The notes under the pieces were generated by a model. It had not been told where the DNA came from, ran no database searches, and saw only the letters and a list, made by a program, of their open reading frames with translations. Positions 1 to 5,889 of a stretch of DNA of 8,461 nt are shown one piece after another (positions within the stretch are counted from its first letter, which is position 1; every line of letters starts with the position of its first letter). Location of the stretch: NCBI GenBank assembly GCA_029009035.1, contig JAQXJQ010000139.1:1-8461 (forward strand), in the 5' to 3' direction. The translations under genes were made by a program, and so were the position numbers. This stretch comes from Oscillospiraceae bacterium. Its GTDB lineage: Bacteria; Bacillota; Clostridia; Oscillospirales; Oscillospiraceae.

Positions 1-3000
1 AAATCCCGCCTTCAGCCGGGCAAGATGCTGCTGGTGGATACCAGACAGAAGAAGGTCATCTCGGACGAGGAGTGCAAGTCCTACTATGCCGGCCGCCAGC
101 CGTACGGTGAGTGGCTGGACAGCCAGCTGGTGTCGCTTTCCCAGCTGCCCATACCCAACAAAAAGGTGGCACAGTACAGTCGGGAACAGCGCGGAAAGCT
201 GTACAAGGCTTTCGGCTACACCTATGAGGATGTTACCGAGGCTATTCTGCCCATGGCTCGCGACGGCGCAGAAAAGACCGCTTCCATGGGCACGGATATT
301 CCCCTGGCGGTACTCTCAGAAAAGCATCAGCCTCTTTTTAACTACTTTAAGCAGCTCTTTGCACAGGTCACCAATCCACCCATTGATGCCCTCCGTGAAG
401 AAATCGTCACCGACACCACTGTTTATGTGGGTTCCGACGGCAACCTGCTCCATGAGGAGGAGAAGAACTGCCGGGTGCTAAGCATCCGCAACCCCATCCT
501 CACCTGCGTGGATCTGATGAAGATCCGCCATATGGACCGCCCCGGCTTCAAGGTGGAGACGGTGTCCCTGCTCTACTACAAGAATTCCTCCCTGGAAAAG
601 GCGCTGGACCGCCTCTTTGTGGAGTGTGACCGGGCCTATCGGGACGGGGCGAACATCATCATCCTCTCCGACCGCGGGGTGGACGAGTACCATGTGGCCA
701 TTCCCTCCCTGCTGGCGGTGTCCGCCATGGAGCAGTACCTTGTCCGCACCAAAAAGCGCACGGCGGTGTCCATCATTCTGGAGAGCGCCGAACCCCGCGA
801 CGTCCACCACTTTGCCACCCTTCTGGGCTACGGCGCCCGGGCCATCAACCCCTATCTGGCCCAGGAGTGCATCGAGGAACTGGTGGAGCGGGGGAGACTG
901 GACAAGGACAGCCATCAGGCGGTGGAGGACTACAACAGCGCCATTCTCCACGGCATCGTAAAGATCGCCTCCAAAATGGGCATCTCCACCCTCCAGTCCT
1001 ATCAGTCCGCCCAGATCTTTGAGGCGGTGGGCATCTGCCGCGAGGTGGTGGACAAATACTTCACCAACACCGTCAGCCCCGTGGAGGGCATCGGCCTTTC
1101 GGAAATTGCCGAGGGCGTGGAGTGGCGGCACAGCCATGCCTTCGACCCCCTGGAGCTGGGGGTGGACACCACCCTGGACAGCACCGGCGCCCACAAGCTG
1201 CGCTCCGGAGACAGCGGGGAGGACCATATGTACAACCCCAGGACCATCATCGCCCTGCGGGAGGCCACCCACTCCGGCTCCTATGAGCGGTTCAAGGAGT
1301 ACACCGCCATGGTGGACGACGAGCGCAAGCCCCATACCCTGCGGGGACTGCTGGAATTTGTCTATGACGAGCAGGGAGGAGTTCCCCTGGAGGAGGTGGA
1401 GCCGGTCAGCGAGATCGTCAAGCGCTTCAAGACCGGCGCCATGTCCTACGGCTCCATCTCCGAGGAGGCCCACACCTGCATGGCGGTGGCCATGAACCGC
1501 CTGGGCGGCCGCTCCAACTCCGGCGAGGGCGGCGAGGACCCCGCGCGCTTCGGCACCGAGCGCAACAGCGCCATCAAGCAGGTGGCCTCCGGCCGGTTCG
1601 GCGTCACCAGCGCCTATCTGTGCAGCGCCAATGAAATTCAGATCAAGATGGCCCAGGGAGCCAAGCCCGGTGAGGGCGGACACCTCCCCGGCAAAAAGGT
1701 GTACCCCTGGATCGCAAAGACCCGCTGCTCCACCCCCGGCGTCACCCTCATTTCTCCCCCGCCGCACCATGATATCTACTCCATTGAAGACCTGGCCCAG
1801 CTCATCTTTGACCTGAAAAACGCCAACCGGGACGCCCGGATCTCCGTGAAGCTGGTGTCCGAGGCCGGCGTGGGCACGGTGGCCGCGGGCGTGGCCAAGG
1901 CGGGAGCGGGCGTGGTGCTCATCTCCGGCTATGACGGCGGCACCGGCGCCGCGCCCAAAAGCTCCATCCACAACGCGGGCCTCCCCTGGGAGCTGGGACT
2001 GGCGGAAGCCCACCAGACCCTCATCAGAAACGGCCTGCGCTCCAGAGTCCGTCTGGAGACCGACGGTAAGCTCATGAGCGGCAGAGATGTGGCCATCGCC
2101 TGCATCCTGGGCGCGGAGGAGTTTGGCTTTGCCACCGCGCCCCTGGTGACCATGGGGTGCGTCATGATGCGGGTGTGCAATCTGGATACCTGCCCCGTGG
2201 GCATCGCCACCCAGAACCCCGACCTGCGCTGCCGCTTCTGCGGAAAGCCGGAGTATGTGATGAATTTCATGAACTTCATCGCCCGGGAGCTGCGGGAGAT
2301 CATGGCGAAGCTGGGGGTGCGCACCGTGGATGAGCTGGTGGGACGCACCGACCTCATCCGTCCGCGCCGTCAGCGTATCACCCACCGGGCGGACACCATC
2401 GACCTCACAGGGCTGCTCTCCGACCTGCCCGGCGTGCGGTACAGGGAGGAGGACGGCTTTGACTTCGGTCTGGCGGACAGCCTGGACGAGCGGGTCCTGC
2501 TGCCTCAGTTTGAGCCTTATTTCAAGAAAAAGAAGCCCCATACCGTGGAGGTGCAGGTGTCCAGCACCAACCGTACCGCGGGCACCATCACCGGCTCGGT
2601 GATCACCAGGCGGTTCGGAGATACCCTTGCGGACGATACCTATGTGGTGAAGTGTGTGGGCGGCGGCGGGCAGTCCTTCGGCGCCTTCCTCCCCAAGGGC
2701 ATGACCATGGAGCTCACCGGCGACGCCAACGACTACTTCGGCAAGGGCCTGTCCGGAGGCAAGCTGGTGCTGAAGACCGACGAGAGATCCCCCTTCCCCG
2801 CCCGGGACAACATCATCGTGGGCAATGTGGCGCTGTACGGCGCCACAAGCGGCGAGGCCTACATCAACGGTGTGGCCGGCGAGCGCTTCTGCGTGCGCAA
2901 CTCCGGCGCCGTCGCCGTGGCGGAGGGCTGCGGCGACCACGGATGCGAGTATATGACCGGGGGCAGAGCGGTCATTCTGGGCAGAACGGGCAAGAACTTC

Positions 3001-3333
3001 GCCGCCGGTATGAGCGGCGGCATCGCCTATGTGCTGGACGAGGGACATGACCTCTATCTCCGCCTCAATAAGCAGATGGTGAGCATGACGCCCGTGGAGG
3101 AGCGCCACGACGCCCGGGAGCTGCGGGAGCTCATCGAGGCCCATACAAAGGCCACCGGCTCCCAGGTGGGCCGGGAGATCCTGGAGCGGTTCGAGGCGTA
3201 TCTGCCGAAATTCAAGAAGATCATCCCCCGTGACTATCAGAAGATGATCGCCGCCATCGGCCAGCTGGAGGAAAAGGGCGTGCCCCATGAGCAGGCCAAG
3301 CTGGAGGCGTTCCATATGATGTGCGGACAGTAA
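1..3333 (+). CDS. gltB: Glutamate synthase (NADPH) large subunit, 5'-truncated by the window
   Basis: This is the large (alpha) subunit of bacterial NADPH-dependent glutamate synthase, a cytoplasmic flavoprotein that makes two glutamates from glutamine and 2-oxoglutarate with electrons from GltD. The frame is open from base 1 (K-S-R-L-Q-P-G-K-M-L-L-V-D-T, an internal GltB signature), so the Met at 25 is not the real start. About 370 N-terminal residues, including the glutamine amidotransferase domain with its catalytic Cys, lie outside. The 1110 visible residues hold the central domain (about 1-430), the FMN/synthase domain (from about 470; GAMSYGSISEEAH at 479, then SGEGGEDP) and the 3Fe-4S cysteines in C-x5-C-x4-C spacing at window residues 720, 726 and 731. 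The C-terminal Gly-rich beta-helix domain follows (GGGGQSFGAF at 887, GDHGCEYMTGG later). It ends in TAA with gltD 14 nt downstream, so the two are co-transcribed. The promoter is not in the window. No frameshift or missing cluster ligand is seen. Confidence 0.97.
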   Translation, partial: KSRLQPGKMLLVDTRQKKVISDEECKSYYAGRQPYGEWLDSQLVSLSQLPIPNKKVAQYSREQRGKLYKAFGYTYEDVTEAILPMARDGAEKTASMGTDIPLAVLSEKHQPLFNYFKQLFAQVTNPPIDALREEIVTDTTVYVGSDGNLLHEEEKNCRVLSIRNPILTCVDLMKIRHMDRPGFKVETVSLLYYKNSSLEKALDRLFVECDRAYRDGANIIILSDRGVDEYHVAIPSLLAVSAMEQYLVRTKKRTAVSIILESAEPRDVHHFATLLGYGARAINPYLAQECIEELVERGRLDKDSHQAVEDYNSAILHGIVKIASKMGISTLQSYQSAQIFEAVGICREVVDKYFTNTVSPVEGIGLSEIAEGVEWRHSHAFDPLELGVDTTLDSTGAHKLRSGDSGEDHMYNPRTIIALREATHSGSYERFKEYTAMVDDERKPHTLRGLLEFVYDEQGGVPLEEVEPVSEIVKRFKTGAMSYGSISEEAHTCMAVAMNRLGGRSNSGEGGEDPARFGTERNSAIKQVASGRFGVTSAYLCSANEIQIKMAQGAKPGEGGHLPGKKVYPWIAKTRCSTPGVTLISPPPHHDIYSIEDLAQLIFDLKNANRDARISVKLVSEAGVGTVAAGVAKAGAGVVLISGYDGGTGAAPKSSIHNAGLPWELGLAEAHQTLIRNGLRSRVRLETDGKLMSGRDVAIACILGAEEFGFATAPLVTMGCVMMRVCNLDTCPVGIATQNPDLRCRFCGKPEYVMNFMNFIARELREIMAKLGVRTVDELVGRTDLIRPRRQRITHRADTIDLTGLLSDLPGVRYREEDGFDFGLADSLDERVLLPQFEPYFKKKKPHTVEVQVSSTNRTAGTITGSVITRRFGDTLADDTYVVKCVGGGGQSFGAFLPKGMTMELTGDANDYFGKGLSGGKLVLKTDERSPFPARDNIIVGNVALYGATSGEAYINGVAGERFCVRNSGAVAVAEGCGDHGCEYMTGGRAVILGRTGKNFAAGMSGGIAYVLDEGHDLYLRLNKQMVSMTPVEERHDARELRELIEAHTKATGSQVGREILERFEAYLPKFKKIIPRDYQKMIAAIGQLEEKGVPHEQAKLEAFHMMCGQ

Positions 3334-3340
3334 GGGAGGG
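3334..3340 (+). promoter_or_regulatory. Ribosome binding site of gltD
   Basis: GGGAGGG begins right after the gltB stop codon and lies 7 nt before the ATG at 3348. This decides the gltD start: an in-frame GTG at 3321 inside the end of gltB has no comparable site, and the protein from 3348 (MGKPTGFMEFER) matches the usual GltD N-terminus. Confidence 0.85.
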
Positions 3341-3347
3341 AAGAACA

Positions 3348-4820
3348 ATGGGAAAACCCACCGGTTTTATGGAATTTGAAAGACGGGAGACCCCTTCCGT
3401 CCCACCCCTGGAGCGCATCGGAAGCTTTGAGGAGTTTCACCCGCCACTGGATCCCCCTCAGCGGCGGGAGCAGGCGGCCCGGTGCATGAACTGCGGCGTG
3501 CCCTTCTGCCAGTCGGGTGAAAACTTCGGGGGGATGTTCAGCGGCTGTCCCCTCCACAATCTTATTCCGGAGTGGAATGACGAGATCTACAACGGGAACT
3601 GGCAGGAGGCCCTCTCCCGCCTGCTCAAGACCAACAACTTCCCCGAGTTCACCGGCCGCGTGTGTCCTGCCCTGTGCGAGGCGGCCTGCACCTGCGGCAT
3701 GAACGGGGAGAGCGTCACCGTGCATGATAACGAGCGGGCCATCATCGAGACCGGCTTTGCCAACGGCTGGGTGACGCCCCGCATCCCCGCTGTGCGCAGC
3801 GGGAAGCGGGTGGCGGTGATCGGCTCCGGCCCCGCGGGCCTGGCGGCGGCGGATCAGCTCAACCACCGGGGCCACAGCGTCACCGTGTTTGAGCGGGACA
3901 GCCGGCCCGGGGGACTGCTGATGTTCGGCATCCCCAACATGAAGCTGGACAAGGGGGTCGTGGACCGCCGGGTGAAGCTCATGGAGGCGGAGGGTGTGGA
4001 GTTCCGCGCCAATGCCGATGTGGGCAGGGAAGTGGCAGCGGATGAGATTTTGGCAGATTATGATGCCGTCATCCTGGCCTGCGGCTCCAAGACCCCCCGG
4101 GACCTCTCCGTTCCCGGCAGGGATGCACAAGGGGTGCTCTTTGCCGTGGACTACCTCACCGCCGCCACCAAGGCGGTCATCGGTGAGACCGACTGCCCCT
4201 CTGTCACCGCTGAGGGCAAGGCTGTGGTCATCGTGGGCGGCGGCGACACGGGCAACGACTGCGTGGGCACCGCCATCCGGCAGGGCTGCACAAGCGTGGT
4301 GCAGCTGGAGATGATGGGGAAGCTGCCCGACAGCCGTACGGCGTCCAATCCCTGGCCCCAGTGGCCCAGGGTGTGCAAGACCGATTACGGCCAGCAGGAG
4401 GCCATCGCCCTCTTCGGTCACGATCCCCGCCGGTATGAGACCACCGTGAAGGAGATCCTGAAGGACGAGGCGAATCATATCACCGGGGTCAAAACCGTTC
4501 GTCTGGAGTGGAAAAAAGACGACAATGGCCGCATGATCATGTCCGAGGCGGAGGGCAGCGAGGAGATCATCCCCTGCGGCCTGCTGCTCATCGCCGCGGG
4601 CTTTGTGGGCTGCGAGGACTCTGTGGCCCGGGCCTTCGGGGTGGAAAAAACGCCGAGAGGCTGCCTGACGGAGCAGAAGTATCAGACTGCCGTGCCCAAG
4701 GTCTTTGCCGCCGGCGACGCCCGCAGAGGTCAGTCTCTGGTGGTGTGGGGCATTGCCGAAGGCCGTGCCTGCGCCGGAGCGGTGGACGCCTGGCTCATGG
4801 GATACAGCAACATCCTGTAA
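3348..4820 (+). CDS. gltD: Glutamate synthase (NADPH) small subunit
   Basis: This 490-residue protein is the beta subunit of glutamate synthase. It oxidises NADPH at its FAD and passes electrons through 4Fe-4S clusters to the FMN of GltB. The length is normal for the family. The N-terminal Fe-S region has Cys at 46, 49, 54 and 67 (CMNCGVPFC, then SGCPLHN) and a second group at 106, 110, 114 and 116 (RVCPALCEAAC). An FAD-binding Rossmann motif GSGPAG is at 159-164, followed by RPGGLLMFGIP. The NADPH-binding motif GGGDTG is at 297-302. The C-terminal FAD contact GDARRGQSLVVW starts near 456. It follows gltB by 14 nt, and the operon appears to stop at the hairpin 12 nt after its stop codon. GltD-like subunits also occur in other reductases (for example dihydropyrimidine dehydrogenase and NfnB types), but direct linkage to gltB makes the GOGAT assignment firm. 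Confidence 0.96.
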   Translation: MGKPTGFMEFERRETPSVPPLERIGSFEEFHPPLDPPQRREQAARCMNCGVPFCQSGENFGGMFSGCPLHNLIPEWNDEIYNGNWQEALSRLLKTNNFPEFTGRVCPALCEAACTCGMNGESVTVHDNERAIIETGFANGWVTPRIPAVRSGKRVAVIGSGPAGLAAADQLNHRGHSVTVFERDSRPGGLLMFGIPNMKLDKGVVDRRVKLMEAEGVEFRANADVGREVAADEILADYDAVILACGSKTPRDLSVPGRDAQGVLFAVDYLTAATKAVIGETDCPSVTAEGKAVVIVGGGDTGNDCVGTAIRQGCTSVVQLEMMGKLPDSRTASNPWPQWPRVCKTDYGQQEAIALFGHDPRRYETTVKEILKDEANHITGVKTVRLEWKKDDNGRMIMSEAEGSEEIIPCGLLLIAAGFVGCEDSVARAFGVEKTPRGCLTEQKYQTAVPKVFAAGDARRGQSLVVWGIAEGRACAGAVDAWLMGYSNIL

Positions 4821-4832
4821 CAGCAAACAAAG

Positions 4833-4870
4833 AGCCCGTTGCAGAGCTATCGCTCTGCAGCGGGCTTTTG
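4833..4870. terminator. Bidirectional intrinsic terminator between gltD and the LysR gene
   Basis: A continuous 15-bp stem (4833-4847 with 4852-4866, one G-T wobble) closes a 4-nt TATC loop. On the plus strand it ends in a TTTTG run, 12 nt after the gltD stop. On the minus strand it lies 11 nt after the LysR stop and is followed by the T-rich stretch TCTTTGTTTG. It therefore most likely serves both convergent genes. Confidence 0.9.
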
Positions 4871-4877
4871 TATTCTG

Positions 4878-5768
4878 CTATTTTAAGATGTACTCCTCCA
4901 AAAAGCACCGAAGCGCCGGGTTTTTGTTTTCCCTGTGCCAGCCGGCCACGAGGGTCATGCGCCGCTCCTCCCCCTCCAGAGAGACGCACACCACCTTGTC
5001 CCTGGCGGAGAGGGTGTCCGTGATGTAGGAGGGGAGCAGGGCATACCCCAGACCGGCGGAGACCGCCAGAATACTGGTCTCGATGTCCTCGGACACATAC
5101 TGCACATGGGGGAGAAAGCCCGCGTTGATAAAGGCCTCGGTGATGGTGGCCTTCTCGCCGTACTTGTTCTCCCCCTTCTTGATGTCCACCAGGGGGTAGC
5201 CCTTCAGTTCCTGCCGCTTGATGGAGGTGCGGTGGGCCAGGGGGTGGGAGATGGGGAGCACCGCGTAGAGGGGATAGCGCTTCAACACACGGTATTCCAT
5301 GAAGTCCAGATCCTCCATGCGGTAGAGCAGGTTGAACACGATGTCCAGGCTGCCATCCGCCAGCCGGTCGTAGAGGGGGGCCACATTCTCCCGGGTGAGG
5401 CCGATGGAGATGTTGGAATACTTCCCCCGGAAGTCGGAGAGCAGGTCGGAGAGGTTGGATTTCTCGTACCCCTTGATGTAGCCGATGTTCAGCGAGCCGG
5501 TGAGGATGGTGTCGCTCTGCCTGGCACGGTCCACCGCGTCGCGGGTGCGGCGGATGATGGCCCGGGCGTCCTCCAGAAAGGTTTTTCCCGCGGGGGTCAG
5601 CTCCACCTTGCGGTTGGTGCGGTGGAACAGGCGGACGCCCAGCTCCTCCTCCAGCGCCTTGATCTGCAGGGTGACGGCGGACTGGGAGATGTAAAACTGC
5701 TCCGCGGCGCGGGTGAAGTTGAGATGCTCGCACACGGCGATGAAGTACTCCAGCTGCTTGATCTGCAT
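4878..5768 (-). CDS. LysR-type transcriptional regulator
   Basis: This 296-residue protein has the standard length and layout of a LysR-family regulator. An N-terminal winged helix-turn-helix covers about residues 1-61 (LEYFIAVCEHLNFTRAAE, SQSAVTLQIKALEEELG, LFHRTNRKVELTPAG). A linker helix leads to a periplasmic-binding-protein-like effector domain from about residue 88 to the end, with the typical VSAGLGYALLPSYI segment. The start at 5768 is chosen because GGAGG lies 5 nt upstream; longer in-frame starts at 5798 and 5825 have no ribosome binding site and overlap the promoter. It is transcribed divergently from the flavoenzyme gene at 5890 with 121 bp between the starts, the classic arrangement of a LysR regulator and its target. 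It probably activates that gene in response to a small ligand and represses itself. Neither ligand nor subfamily can be read from the sequence. Confidence 0.93.
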   Translation of the reverse strand: MQIKQLEYFIAVCEHLNFTRAAEQFYISQSAVTLQIKALEEELGVRLFHRTNRKVELTPAGKTFLEDARAIIRRTRDAVDRARQSDTILTGSLNIGYIKGYEKSNLSDLLSDFRGKYSNISIGLTRENVAPLYDRLADGSLDIVFNLLYRMEDLDFMEYRVLKRYPLYAVLPISHPLAHRTSIKRQELKGYPLVDIKKGENKYGEKATITEAFINAGFLPHVQYVSEDIETSILAVSAGLGYALLPSYITDTLSARDKVVCVSLEGEERRMTLVAGWHRENKNPALRCFLEEYILK

Positions 5769-5773
5769 AGCGG

Positions 5774-5778
5774 CCTCC
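5774..5778 (-). promoter_or_regulatory. Ribosome binding site of the LysR gene
   Basis: On the minus strand GGAGG stands 5 nt before the ATG at 5768-5766. It fixes the start at this codon rather than at the two in-frame upstream Met codons. Confidence 0.75.
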
Positions 5779-5781
5779 GAT

Positions 5782-5805
5782 TGATAAGGTAAACTCATTA
5801 TATCA
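5782..5805. promoter_or_regulatory. Candidate LysR-regulator binding site
   Basis: An inverted repeat TGATA-N14-TATCA is centred about 61 bp upstream of the predicted start of transcription of the reductase gene, close to the -65 position typical of LysR activation sites. It also covers the predicted -10 box and start point of the LysR gene itself, which would explain negative autoregulation. The arms are only 5 bp, and T-N11-A pairs inside it (for example T5785 to A5797) are common by chance, so position is the main support. Confidence 0.3.
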
Positions 5806-5825
5806 TGAAAAACCTGGGGTTGCAA
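5797..5825 (-). promoter_or_regulatory. Promoter of the LysR gene (shares its -35 box)
   Basis: On the minus strand, -35 TTGCAA (5825-5820, 4 of 6 consensus bases) is followed after 17 bp by a perfect -10 TATAAT (5802-5797) preceded by TGA, an extended -10 element. Transcription would start near 5790, giving a leader of roughly 22 nt. The -35 hexamer is its own reverse complement and is also used by the opposite promoter. Confidence 0.75.
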
Positions 5826-5848
5826 TCGGGGGATTTTTCCCGTATAAC
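5820..5848 (+). promoter_or_regulatory. Promoter of the flavoenzyme gene (shares its -35 box)
   Basis: On the plus strand, -35 TTGCAA (5820-5825) is followed after 17 bp by -10 TATAAC (5843-5848, 5 of 6 consensus bases). Transcription would start near 5855, giving a leader of about 35 nt. There is no extended -10. The spacer carries a small inverted repeat, CGGG (5827-5830) and CCCG (5839-5842), that fills nearly the whole gap between the two boxes. Confidence 0.7.
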
Positions 5849-5874
5849 AGAGGTAGACAATGACTAAAACTTAT

Positions 5875-5882
5875 GAAGGAGG
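5875..5882 (+). promoter_or_regulatory. Ribosome binding site of the flavoenzyme gene
   Basis: GAAGGAGG stands 7 nt before the ATG at 5890 and is an almost ideal Shine-Dalgarno sequence. It selects 5890 over the in-frame ATG at 5860, which lies only a few bases beyond the predicted transcription start and would place this site inside the coding sequence. Confidence 0.85.
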
Positions 5883-5889
5883 CAATTTT

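Noticed and set aside
478..3348. Very long antisense open frame (956 codons) opposite gltB
   Set aside because: It is a shadow of a GC-rich, codon-biased gene. The translation is a low-information run rich in Gly, Ala, His and Leu with no recognisable domain, while the plus strand encodes an intact, highly conserved GltB.
3237..4826. Antisense open frame (529 codons) opposite gltD
   Set aside because: Same cause: gltD on the other strand is complete with all its cofactor motifs, and the antisense product shows no domain and no ribosome binding site.
4795..5733. Second minus-strand frame (312 codons) overlapping the LysR gene
   Set aside because: It is the shifted frame of the LysR gene, Pro/Gly/Arg/His-rich, without family features; the LysR frame has full helix-turn-helix and effector-domain motifs.
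5860..5889. Upstream ATG at 5860 as start of the flavoenzyme
   Set aside because: It has no ribosome binding site, sits almost at the predicted transcript start, and would place the strong GAAGGAGG site inside the coding sequence. The family N-terminus fits the start at 5890.
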